Source of the DNA: Archegozetes longisetosus
Taxonomy: Eukaryota; Arthropoda; Arachnida; Sarcoptiformes; Trhypochthoniidae
Assembly (NCBI GenBank): GCA_018873245.2
Contig: JAEMBT020000008.1
Span: 7,966,238 to 8,030,237, forward strand
Length of the DNA stretch: 64,000 bases
Reading direction: 5' to 3'
In this document: positions 23,035 through 34,389 of the stretch, one piece after another
Numbering within the stretch: position 1 is the first letter of the stretch
Layout: every line of letters begins with the position of its first letter
Position numbers and translations under genes: made by a program
The notes under the pieces: generated by a model
Told to the model about the DNA's origin: nothing
The model's database searches: none
What the model saw: only the letters and a program-made list of their open reading frames with translations

Positions 23035-26000
23035 ATGGGTGAAGAACACCACTGTAATAGCTACGTATGTGATCAGCAGCTGACCAATCTTTCGTCAGAT
23101 ATGATTGGACTCCAACAAGTATTAAAAGCTTCAGATTCGACACAAGGAAACTCATTTTTTACCAGTTCAACAGAGAGTAATAACTTTTTTCAACTCGATG
23201 CAATAGGAGGTATGATTTTGAGATTAATTATACATTTTAAAACTTGCTTTCAATTACTCACTTGCTAACAAAATTATAGTATCCCTTTCCTTTTAAGTAA
23301 ATATTTCTGATGAGGATTTAGTAATTTTTTAAGCATTAAATCTACAATATCAAAAGTAAATGTTTTATTCGTTAAACTTTATAGGCACTTATGTGTTATA
23401 GCGCAATATCATATAATAGAGTGACACATTAAGTTTGAGTTTAATTTCCTAGCACCGAATCTTAAGTTAACTATTTAATTTATATTTTGAACTCATTTAT
23501 TTTCTACAAAATCTCTGAGATCTCATTATTTTTTAAACATTTAAGTTTAAAGACAAATTTTCCGACTGAACTAGTTTAAGTATTCGTTAGAAAAACAACA
23601 TCAATGTAGGTGTATTGCCTATTGCCAACCGTGGAGTAATGTTGAAGCAATCTTGATTGTTTTATCTAAATTATCAGTCATATATAGGTCGTATTAGTAG
23701 CTCTCCTATATTCTATTTTTTAAACCTCTATTGTGCAGTGAAACGATCTACTCCTACTATTATATTTCAAGTTTAACCCTTAATGATTCAGGTCAACCTG
23801 AACTTTATCATTGTATACATTCAATCTCTGATTGACTAGTATGAATGTAAGACTCAGTCTAAGTACTAATGTGGGTCTTTATATGTACATCTTATTAAAC
23901 GTATTATTCAATGCTGTGCTCAATAGAACTTTCCAACATAAAGGCCTTAACACATTGTAGGTTTCATCTAAATATTAAAATGTTCATTAAAACACGAGTA
24001 AATTTAAATGTTACACGAAATAAAACTGTAATATCTCTATTATTTAATCAACTCTATCTTCCAACATATCAGAACCCACAACATAAACATTCATTATTTG
24101 TTTTAATTGTAAGAAATTGCTGAAAGTACAATAAGCAGATTTTTCATCATTTAGATTTCTAACTCATCAAAAAAATTCATCACGAATTATATAATATCTA
24201 GTCAATCTTATTTTAAATAATATGCAGCCTATATTTGAAGTGCCTTAGCAAATAGGCCTTTTACTATGCATTAAAAATACTTTCTATATTGAACTCAATA
24301 TAGAAAACTTTTAATGCATATTAAAGGCCTATTCGCTAAGGCACTTCTTCAAATACAAGCTAAATATACTCTCAAAATATTTCTCGAGTGGAAACAAGTT
24401 ATTATTGGAATTATAAACTTCTTAGTAGAAAATATGAGATCCTATTCAAATATTCTCAGAATTTACTAAACTTTTGATACTAGGCAGTTCGAATGGTTAA
24501 AGCCACCCTAATTTTTTCTAGTATAACTTGTACGGCTCAAGTTATGAACTTGAAATTTGATAAATTTATTAAATGGATATTAAAATAATTTTTTCAAAGT
24601 TTTGATTGTTCAGTAGGCGCGAGCTCATTAGTAAAAAATGGTGGCCAGATTGGATTCTATTTCACAGAACTCAAATTTTATAATTGCTTTAAATTATTTT
24701 TCTCAAATTTTAATGCTACCAAACTTATTCATCATATAGAATATACATTTTTATAATAATGTCCCTCAATTATATTTCATCATTATCTCTTCGTATCAAA
24801 CTGGCTATTTTATTCACTCCTGAATAATAACATATAATTGGCCAATCAGCCTTTGTTAGGCACCACTAGCAAGAAACCGTATTTGAATGTTAGATCTAAG
24901 CGAGGAATTATTATTTGTACCCTTATTCATTGATTAAGATAGGTTAACTCAATAATTTAACGCGATAGGTTAGCGCAATTTTAGATCTAATTGCAAATGG
25001 CTTTAACTAATTGAAACGGGTTTTTTACTATTTGGCTCGTAGACAAAAACCGTTCATCTTACCTATATCATATTTCAAGTGAAAATGTTTTAATGTGTTC
25101 AAAAAGTATATAAAATTTCAACCTCATAACTTTAGCACTTTAGGCTTTATTCGAATAAGTTAGGATGGCTTTAACTGTTTGAACTACACTGTATAAACAT
25201 CAAAACTTTTAATTTGAGTTTATTTGTAAATTTCAGAGAGTTTTCCGCAAATGGATCAATCGATATCACTACAGGAAACAAATGCTCAATATGATGTATC
25301 AAGTCTTGGTCAGAATTCAGATTTTCCCCAAACTACTATACCGATTCATTCTACTGAATTATCTCAAGAATGTCTCGAATCATGCTCTCAACAATCTAGT
25401 CTATTCAACGTAATCGGCAGCTCACCGTTTACTTCCTTAAATAGTGATCAAGTCTCAAATCAAACAATCGACTCAACGAACCGTTCCACAACATCGATTA
25501 TCGGACCTGACCAGGGATCTAGAATACCGATTGATGAAACCCACATGCCACAATTCGAAACCGAAAAGCATTTCAATGACTTCCAGAATCAAAAACAACC
25601 CGTAAAACCAACATTGCCTTCTTTTGATCGAGCATTCCCTTGCAGGAATAGTTTTAAGTCAACGGTATCCCAGATATCTAGTGAACTGGTGGTTGAAAAA
25701 CAACCGGTAACTCATTCGCAGGCCATTCGTGCCAAGGATGTATTGCAAACACATTCATCAACCAGTTTCTTATGTCATAGTAATTCAGTGCTCAATCATT
25801 CGTGTTCAATAGAACAGATTTCTGATGCTTCAACGAGATTAATATCAGAGCTCGAATCACTCCACTCAGAAATGTCTACAACTTATCAGCGAAGAGCTCC
25901 AGTTGGCAGAGGTGGCCGAGTCGGTATTTCACCAAAACTTAGAGAAGCAGAAGCTTTAATGTATGGGCTTGAAAGACAAAACTACGCACTCAAAAATAGT

Positions 26001-26078
26001 GTGAGAATCCTGCTTCAAAAGATCTCTTACTTTAGTGCAGTACTAGGATTTACTGCTCATATTCGTATCAATAAGTAA
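23035..26078 (+). CDS. two-exon gene of unknown function, 338 residues
   Basis: Exon 1 is 23035-23209 and exon 2 is 25237-26078. The donor G|GTATG and acceptor TTTCAG join in phase 1, giving one open frame of 1017 nt. The start chosen is the first ATG, encoding MGEEHHCNSYVC. An earlier start is possible through an upstream exon. The protein has no signal peptide or membrane helix. Residues up to about 240 are Ser/Thr/Gln-rich and look disordered. Residues 250-320 are more ordered: an RRAPVGRGGRVG basic-Gly stretch, then PKLREAEALMYGLERQ...LKNSVRILLQ, a probable amphipathic or coiled-coil helix. I do not recognise the family. Nuclear or regulatory roles are conceivable but unsupported. The 2 kb intron holds a snap-back repeat (24221-24367). 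Confidence 0.65.
24221..24367. repeat. snap-back element with about 60 bp arms
   Basis: Arms TTGAAGTGCCTTAGC...TATATTGA and AATATAGAAA...GCTAAGGCACTTCTTCAA pair almost perfectly around a loop of about 4 bp. It lies inside the intron of the 23035-26078 gene, so it would form a long hairpin in the primary transcript. Confidence 0.85.
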
Positions 26079-26196
26079 AATTAGGAAGTGAAGTATTTTG
26101 AAGAGTTAAACTTTTTGTGTACTTTTATTTCCTATTTAATACTTTTATTAAGTTTTAAACTAAAGTGCATCCGGAAAATTTACATAATATTGTACA

Positions 26197-26629
26197 TAAT
26201 ATTTTTACAATTTTCTTATTAATTTATTAGTAGAGATTTTGGGGCCACGCTTTAGTAGCTGAATGTCACACATCTCGTAATTAAGAATAAAATCTTACAT
26301 AAATATTAATTACAGTAATATTAAAGTACTGCGCGAAATAGGAAATGCATCCGAAAATGATTGATTCCATAGAACTCTATAAACTTTATAGTGGAAAAAT
26401 CATAATGCGAAAACAACGTAAGAAATCTAATGAAAACCTATTGATAAGCTAAAGGGTGGAATCAACCATTTTCGGATGTCTCTCATATATCGTGCAATAT
26501 TTTAATATCACTATAATTAATATATATCTAAGATTTTATCCTTTATTATGAGATTTATGGCATTCAATCACTAAAGTGTGGGCCCAAAATCTTTATTAAT
26601 AAATTAATAAGAAAATTGTAAAAATATTA
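26197..26629. repeat. fold-back element with about 200 bp arms
   Basis: The left arm begins TAATATTTTTACAATTTTC and the right arm is its reverse complement. Pairing continues inward through GATTTTGGGSCCAC, GAATG, AAGRATAAAATCTTA and CATCCGAAAATGRTTGATTC. The whole 433 bp can fold into a hairpin with a short loop. It starts 119 bp after the stop of the upstream gene and may lie in its 3' UTR. It is non-coding, with no clear target duplication. Confidence 0.8.
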
Positions 26630-26683
26630 GGCACGTTTGCGGACGAACTTTATTTGTATTTCAATTAACGAAACGGTAATCGA

Positions 26684-26905
26684 GGTCCACTATGGTGTAG
26701 TGGTGAGCGAGTCGAAATTTGGGGCGGAATTCTCAGATTCGAGTCTCGTAAGTACTACACCTCCTTGGTAGGAATGTGTTTGTCACATGTGTCTCATTAT
26801 AACGCCTCGGTGAAAAATTCACTTTGTAATTGGAGTTTGAGTCAGTCTCTCAAAAGGGAGTTATGTGTAGAAAATAAATGGGCGAGTAAATGAGAGCATT
26901 AATAA
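26684..26905 (+). mobile_element. tRNA-derived SINE
   Basis: The head contains an RNA polymerase III A box, TGGTGTAGTGGTGAGCG, and about 50 bp later a B box, GATTCGAGTCT. Both are at tRNA-like spacing, and the 5' flank CCACTATGG resembles a Glu/Gly tRNA acceptor strand. A tRNA-unrelated body of about 130 bp follows, ending in an A-rich region around GAAAATAAATGGG. It does not fold as a complete tRNA, so this is a SINE rather than a tRNA gene. The right boundary is approximate. Confidence 0.75.
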
Positions 26906-27675
26906 TTAAGTATTTAATTGACAGAAATGGAAATTTTCAATGTTCACCAGTCTTTTCCTCGTAGCCATTCCTCGCAAGAAAATCTATTAGAGTTAGGTAA
27001 TTAAACGCTTAAATGTAAAGTTTTATTAACCAGTTTTTGAATTTTACCATCGGAATACGGGAATTTTCGATGACCACTAAAATTTTCGGGGACTACTAAA
27101 CTTTCATCAATCATATGTTTAATTCTAAAACGCTAAAGTTAGGTCTAAATGACCCAAACGATTATACAAATTGTCATTTATTAAATCCGATTTCAAAAAC
27201 TTTATATTTTCAAAGTATATGAATATTATATGAGACTATTAACTAACTATTTATAATTTTTATATTTAATTTTAAGCGAGTTTAAATTATTAAATTTTCA
27301 TTGAAAATTTGAAAATGAATTAAGTTGGAAAAGACGAAACCAATAATGTGTTAACATAATTGATATGAGTCATATTCCTTACTATAGCGTACTTTATGTA
27401 GAGCCTAAAAATATACCTAAGTATATGAAAATATGTAGTTTTCAAAAAAATGTAATCTAATATAAGAAACTTAATTTCTTAAATTTGGTCAATATTAAAA
27501 GTGTTGAAAAATGAATTGAATTATTTTTCACATATGAAAATATGAGACTTTCTCTTAAATTATTAATCTTTTATGCTTAATCAATAGATGTGTTAAAAGA
27601 GCCGAATTTACTGAAATTCTGAATTTTAACTGTTTTACAGTCTAAGATTTAAGCACAAATAAGTGAAACTAATAA

Positions 27676-28410
27676 AACCATAAGATGTTATTCAAATTTG
27701 GCCTAATTATCCACCAAGCTAATATGGGCATCAAATCAAAGCATATGAAGAGTGGAATCGAAAACAAAAAAGAATTTTCAAAAATATGAAGATTGAGAGG
27801 AGATATGAACTTTTAAATGGATTTAATATTAGTAATGTGGCTTGTTCCACCAATCTCAAGTTTTTATGATGGTTAGAGGTGCTTCACTTAGTCAGAGTCT
27901 GCGTCATTGCTTCCCAGGACCAAATAGACAGAGTCCAGCGATGCTGCTGGTCTTGGAACTTCAGGTGTGTGTCTGCTGTACACAAGGTGCCAAAGAACCA
28001 TCATAACATGTGAGGGAGACTAGCTCACTTGATGCTGGAGACGCTCTGCCCAAGGCTCCAACGCGGGTTTCATTTGAGAGGGTACATCCCGAGAACCTGG
28101 CGATAATGACGTAGTCATAATAGAAAAATATTTTTTTCGGTGACTTTTATACAAATTTTTTAAATGATCGAAATACTTTATAGTTTCGACCAATAAGGTT
28201 TTAGCTTAATTATTCTTAATTGAACAACGTTGATCAAAACGTTGACTTTTTAAATTTCTTAGCCGTAGACCTTCAAGAATTCACATCTCCTCTCAGTCAT
28301 CGTGTTTTTGAAAGATTATTTTTACACTCGATTCTACTCTTCATAAGCTTTAACATGATATCCATATTGGCTTGATGGACGATTAGGCCACATACTTATG
28401 TTTCAAATTA
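27676..28410. repeat. long inverted repeat, about 130 bp arms, around an unusual insert
   Basis: The left arm (about 27676-27815) and right arm (about 28265-28410) share GGCCTAAT, CCA(C/T)CAAGC, AATATGG, ATGAAGAGT, GAATCGA and TGAGAGGAGAT in mirrored order. The interior includes a patch (27885-28105) markedly richer in G and C than the surroundings. Confidence 0.8.
27865..28105. other. GC-richer island of unknown nature
   Basis: This patch stands out in base composition. Its inner part is bracketed by a short inverted pair, ATGATGGTT near 27868 and AACCATCAT near 28000. I find no tRNA-type boxes and no convincing protein. The minus strand has an open stretch of about 60 codons that I do not recognise. 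It may be a fragment of a retroelement with different codon use. Confidence 0.4.
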
Positions 28411-28429
28411 ACTCCTTATAGGATTCTTA

Positions 28430-30450
28430 TCTAAGTATTGAAATTTTCATTGCTAGTAATCTTCATGTAACGTTAAATTGTTTATTAAAAACCGAAGAAT
28501 AGTTTTCAATATTAATTTTTTCTCAATTCTATTTTAATTTTCAATTTTTCCGAAATAATAGTGAAGAAAATTCTATTTTCAAATTTTTTCTTAAGATTTG
28601 ACGTGTTTTGAGCATCGAGTTTTGTTTTGTTTGTACCATTTTCAGTTATTTATAAGTAGTCACCGGACCATTTTAATACTTTATAGTACTTAAAAAGCAT
28701 CATCTCCGTTAATTAAGCAAGATTTATATTTTATTTTAATTTAAAGTTTTATTTTCAAAGATTTGAATTTTTGCTTATTAATTAATAAATTTGTATTCAG
28801 GCTTTAATTGAATGCTACGATATTGAACGTGTAATGCTATTCGATATCAAAATACGTTATAATCAAGACAAATGACATGATAAATAGATAACTCTTATGA
28901 TATAAATATTATAATATATAATTAGTTAAGCAAGATACTTTATTTACAGTTCGTTATTGCTATTATTCCTATCGTCGTGTGTATAAATCCTTTGCAAATG
29001 ACTTTCATGCACCTGTTCACCCATTTGCGTCAAAGAGTTAATTTCTTTTGTTATTCATGTCATCACTACTTAAGTAATATTTACAATTCCTGATTTCAAT
29101 TCGTTATTATCAAGTGTAAAGAAATTATTTGTTGAAAAGTGTTTATATTACCTCTCTTGGTGAAAACTTTATCATAAAATTAAAGATCATATTACGAGCG
29201 TTTTTGACATCATAAAAGCAAAGATTGAATAAAAAATAAATTTGAGTTCAAATTTCAAAAATTTCTTGTTCGCTCACAAATTATCAGCCTTAAAGTTTGT
29301 GATCTGAAAATCCTCACTGTATTCAATCATTTTCAAACACAAAATAACCAAATCCTATTTCTTTCGAGAGTTGATAAAAAATAAATTTTAGTAAATAATA
29401 CCCAATCTTTCATAATGAATTTATCTAATTAAGTATTTACACTCACTAAATTATCTTTTTTGTAACTCTTTGAAATAAATGTTAATGTATTACTAAATTG
29501 AATAAGAATGACTGATAACATGAAATCTTGTGATAACCAAAAATAGTAATAACAATTCTGTTCAGAAGGTTTAAAATAACAAAATCTCAATTATTCATTG
29601 AAAAATCCCTACTAAATCTTAAACGTGGAGGAATTCAAAAAAGGATTCATTTCCATGCTATATTATTTCTTCTTTACAGTATTTATTACAACAATTAATA
29701 CTTTAATACTAGAGAAATATAAATAGTCATCTAAACAAGTCTTGCTGAATAAAGCTCGCATACCTACAAACTGTTTAAAAGTTACGCTTCATAAAACGCA
29801 ATAACCATACGAACGGTAATAAATGATAAAGAACTGTTCAAACAAAACACGTAAAAGTTTATAACAATTGGATAGTCACACGAGTGTTGATTTAATGTTA
29901 CGCAAAAGGAGAATCAGTAAATGCAAACATCTAATTTCAATGCTTGGTGAAATTATCCATAGTTTGAGATAAGAGTTGTTTATTTGGTTGCATTTCACAC
30001 CAAAATCAAATCAAAACAACCTAAATATAGACAAGTAATCCTTTAACTCCAGATTCGGACTCTCATCATATGACAATTATCAATGCTCTTGCAGTGCAAA
30101 CAAACAAAAACAAAATATAAAATATACATCCTTTAAGAGTGAATTGATGTATAGATATGTGTCTTTAGAAAGACTCATTTGAAATGTGTTTAAGATATCT
30201 AATCAACATTTAGTATACCATTTCGGATAACATTACTATCTACTTCAAAGAATTGTTAATAAATTATCAAAGAAAATTTATTGAGAAAAACTTTAATTAA
30301 ATAATTTAATTATAAAAGATTCGATATTATATAGCGCCTTTGCTATTGTACGTCACAGCGTTATTGTCTATTTAATCTTTCTAATCTTTTTTTCCCTTGA
30401 ATTTAAAGTACAAGTAAACTTTTATAATAGGAGTGTAGCACGAAGTCAAC
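28430..30450. other. intergenic, no gene seen
   Basis: Two kilobases of AT-rich sequence without a supported gene, repeat boundary or RNA. Confidence 0.5.
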
Positions 30451-30454
30451 TAAT

Positions 30455-31443
30455 TTTGATCAGTAAATGGACAACAACTGTCGACGATAAATATTCTCTG
30501 CTAAAAAATAGTGGAGAAGAGGGTAAAATACTAGGCTTTGCGACAATTGGATTTTTTAAAATTTTAGCAAAAGTTTTTGCACTATATTTTGTGATGGTAC
30601 TTTCATGTCAGTACAAAAACCTTTTGCTCAACTCAACTCTACACATTCCGTGACGTTTATTTGGGGCAAATATCCTCATTAATTTATGCGTTATTGTTTG
30701 AAAAAAAACACGAGTCATATATACGATTATTTCACTTATTACAAGACTACGGGTCCCAAAACAATTTGCAATTTTACCAATCGTTTCCAAATTGACTTTG
30801 AAGTTCTGCTATTAAAGCAATAAATTTTACCTAAAAAAATACTAGAGTAACGGGATGTTTTTTCATTTCTCGCAATGTCATTGGAGAAAAATACAAAAAT
30901 TAGTATTAACAAACGCATATGATAGTGGATAAAATGTTAGAAATTTAGTTAAAAGAATATCCGCATTGCTATTTTCATCATTGAAAGATATCGACAATGC
31001 ACGAGAACAAATTATTAATGACACTAAAATTGGTGAAATTGATGAACCAATGACTAATTATATCGTATGCTTATGATACATGGGTTAAGAATGGCTCTAA
31101 ACTCCACAGAGAAACATGGAACTATTATGGTAACTTTCCTAAAAGAACAACTAACGACTTGGAATGATGGCATCAATACTTTAACAAAAATGTTAGCATA
31201 AGGCGTGCAAATATATATAGATTCATAAACGCACTTAAATCTAAGCAGAAAAGAATTTGAACTTCAAGAAACATTTTTAAATGTCAGAAATTCTCTACCG
31301 AAAATTAGACATAAATATTCAAAACTCAATCGCAAAATTGAAAAATTAATTCAAAACTATAACGATGGACTTTACAACAACGATGTAAAGTCTATTCTTG
31401 ATTTTCTCGATGCAATCGGTTATTCATTAAAATTTAGATCTTG
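30455..31443 (+). pseudogene. MULE-type transposase, dead
   Basis: Fragments in several frames follow the order of a MULE (Mutator-like) transposase. They are ILGFATIGFFKILAK, then FCDGTFMSVQKPFAQLN (first catalytic Asp region) and QIDFEV (second). FFHFSQCHWRKIQKL (the C/H-rich motif) and YGNFPKRTTNDLE*WHQYFN (the RTNN-GWH motif) follow, and finally IYRFINALKSKQKRFELQ with an acidic C-terminus ending LDAIGYSLKF. At least four stops or frame changes separate these. I could not define element ends. A mariner begins 27 bp downstream. Confidence 0.85.
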
Positions 31444-31470
31444 AGCTAAGGTACATTTTTTACCAAACTA

Positions 31471-32872
31471 TTACGTCGTTTGACAAGTCCGTCACAAGAT
31501 TGATTTCATTTTATTCCGTATCAAAAATAAAAAAATTCATTGATTATTACATAAATGAATAATAGAAATCCTTTTGCGTTAATCACTCTCTACCAGATTT
31601 CTGGCAGTCTACGAAAACATTTTGAGAGGTGCAAGTCATTCGCCCTCGTGATCACTATTTTAACAGCATTTCTCATTTTCTGCCAAGTAGCAAATCTCTC
31701 ATGAATTTGATTCTTAATTTTGGCGGTTCCATCGAAATCTGGAAGACTCATATCTGGATAGTATGGCGGATGACTTAGCATTTCCCAACATTTACTCGCA
31801 ATAATTTCCTTGACGACTCGGTGTTTATGTAGTCGTGCGTTGTCGCGAAGAATGAGTGAAACGCAAAAACATGAGTCTCTAGCCAGTCTGGAACGAAACG
31901 CTCTAGGAATGCTTTGTATTGCTCACCGTTAACTATATCTCTCTGTTCCAACAGTTCCCAGAAAACCACACCATCAATGTCGAATACAACAATTAGCACA
32001 ACTTCCCAGACTACCTGGGCCGGCTTTGGTTGAATATGCCTCAAATAAAAGAGATGTGTGAATTTGAAAGTTATTGCTCGAATATTTGCAATTGTAGCAC
32101 GAAAAAGAGGATATCTATAGATGAAATAAACATCGAGTGAGAAAGTATAAGACTTACCTATGTTCATCAGATCTGCGCCACTCTCTGACTTGTTCTGAAT
32201 TTGGTGGAAAATAGTATCTGGTACACGTTTCATCTACAGCCAAAACACGCTGAAGAAGTTCTGAATGATTTCTGAATCGCGTGATCAGAGACTCAGCGAT
32301 CGACTCACGGACCATCTTCTGCTCAGATGTCAACTCTCTTGGCACCCACTTTGCATAAACTTTTTTCATTTGAAAAATGTCGTGCATCATCCAATTGACA
32401 CGCTCTGAATAAATGTCAAGTTGGTGAGATAGTTCAGTGGTTGTCTAGGGTCTCGACTCATCAAGCAATTCGTTCAGCTGCTGCTGATCTTCATCCGTAG
32501 CTGACGTGGTCGTCCAGATCACTGTCCATCGTAAGTGTTTATACGACCTTACCTAAAACGCTTGAGCTACTTGCTGACAGTTGTTCAGTCAAAGGCACAA
32601 TCGCCTGAAGCTTTACTTAACATCCGTATAATTTCAAAGTCAGGCGTGTTGAATAAGAAATGAATTTTGATAAAAGATCTCTGCTCTTAAGTAGTAGCAT
32701 TAGCCAAAAGCCAGTTATTATAATCGAAGAATTAATCAAAGCAGAAGTAAAAGCACGTCTATGTAAACATGAATAAATACTTTTTGACTCTACGCATAAA
32801 CTGGATTTGAGTGGCAAATACGAATAAAGTAATAAGTGATCAATGTTGTGATGAACTTTTCAAACGACGTAA
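31471..32872 (-). mobile_element. mariner element, 1.4 kb
   Basis: The terminal inverted repeats are TTACGTCGTTTGACAAGTCC at the left and, read inward, TTACGTCGTTTGAAAAGTTC at the right. TA lies on both sides (31469-31470 and 32873-32874). The interior encodes a DD34D transposase on the minus strand. Length and ends fit a near-complete mariner. Confidence 0.92.
31590..32560 (-). pseudogene. mariner DD34D transposase split by an intron-like segment
   Basis: Minus-strand reading gives ELLDESRPQTTTELSHQLD (helix-turn-helix), then KWVPRELTSEQK and VDETCTRYY (first Asp). After REWRRSDEH comes an insertion at 32040-32157 with GTAAGT at its start and a pyrimidine-rich TTTTATTTGAG at its end. Removing those 118 bp restores the frame exactly (R then HIQPKPAQVVWEV). 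Later come FDIDGVVFWELL and then a frame change near 31840, after which RDNARLHKHRV (second Asp) and HPPYYPDMSLPDFD (third Asp) follow. Exactly 34 residues separate the last two aspartates, as in mariners. The frame change means it is probably inactive. Confidence 0.85.
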
Positions 32873-33918
32873 TAAATTGCAATTTTTATAGTTCTAGATA
32901 AACCGAAACTTTAGACTTCAAACTCTTCGAAAATATATGATTCGAATATTATTTATTTCGCGTTATTTTGATTCAAACAAAAGTTGGTAACTAATATTTT
33001 TCTACTAAAATTTTCAGACTAACTACTATGCTTCCAAAAGGGAGCATAGTATTTGGAAACAGTGTCTAAGAAGTATGTGGCATTGGATGTGAGAACGTGG
33101 GTGATAAGGTAGGTGATTCAAAAAGTTTCCTCCTTGATATATAGGTGACTGAACTATAAATAAAAAATTATCTTGATTTTAAACCACAACGTTGCATGGA
33201 TTATAGGCTAAAGCATAGATCTATTGTAGCATTCATAGACATATATAGTTAATTATTAGATATGAACTCGATTGAGAATTGATCTATATTAATTTGGCAC
33301 TAAGGTCAAAATTTTCACCACTTTTAGTTTTACGATTCAAAATAATTAACATTTCAAAGATATCGTGTTCAGTAACTTTTTCCTCAAAACAATTATCTTT
33401 TTAAATCCTCAAACTAAAATGAGTGAAGATTTTTGAACATGATGATATGAGTGGATTCTTAGTCGAGATCATATCAATTAATCAACTATAAATGTCTCTA
33501 TGATTGCTGCAATTTATCTGTACTTTAGCCTATAAACCTATGTAACTTTATGGCTTAAATGTAAGATAATTCTTTATTTAAAGCTTGGTCTCTTATGTAT
33601 CAGGGAGAAAACTTCTTGAGTTACTCACGTATATGTAGATGGATAATCTTGAGTCAAATATATCGAGAATTTCTGATCAACGACTTTTCACGCTTAGTGT
33701 GGCTGTCACCCACCTAGTAGAATAATTCTATATGAGACATACCCCTACTGAATCATTCTCTAAAGTAGACTGAACATCCACTTTATATGCATAGAAATTT
33801 ATCTTAGAATGTTTATAACTTTTCGAGGCTTTACCAGAAAGACTTGATAACTAATTGAAGAAAATGAAAATTTCCGTATTTGAACCTCCCCGTAACTCTA
33901 GTTGCTTTGATTCCTTAC

Positions 33919-34380
33919 TGGGGTGACTAACTTATGAGTGCTTTAAATCTTTACAAAAAATACAAAGGGAGACCCTTATATATTGAGGTTCATTCATATT
34001 ACGTTATTTTTAAATAAATACTTCTGAAAACTATTAATTTTTCAGAAATAATTTTTAGTTTTTAAGTACTTCTATATTTCGCAAAACAATAGAACTTAAG
34101 CACAGATGTAATTAATTTTTTTTTGTTTAAAGCTCAAATATAACACAAATCTTTAGCCATTCTTTATCTCATCACTAAATATTAGGACTTTTAATCTGTT
34201 TTTAAAGAGTTGGTATTTTATTCCGATGAAAGATTTCAAACACCTGCTATTTATATGATTTTGTGAGTTTCAAGTGTGAAATCTTGACACTTTTCCATTT
34301 AAGCCAAATCTTGTCTTGACTCTTGACAAGGATCATGAATCTTGACTGTCAAGGCGAAATCTTGACAGTTGATCACCCTA
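33919..34380 (-). mobile_element. second copy of the GTCAAGATT hAT-like family, inverted
   Basis: Its ends are TGGGGTGACTAAC and GATCACCCTA, with an exact 8 bp target duplication TTCCTTAC (33911-33918 and 34381-34388). The reverse complement aligns with 11588-12094, including the CAAGATT-rich end (TCTTGAC words at 34285-34370). Its perfect duplication suggests a younger insertion than the first copy. Confidence 0.9.
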
Positions 34381-34389
34381 TTCCTTACG

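Noticed and set aside
26684-26760. A tRNA gene
   Set aside because: A and B boxes are present but the acceptor and anticodon stems do not pair; it is the head of a SINE.
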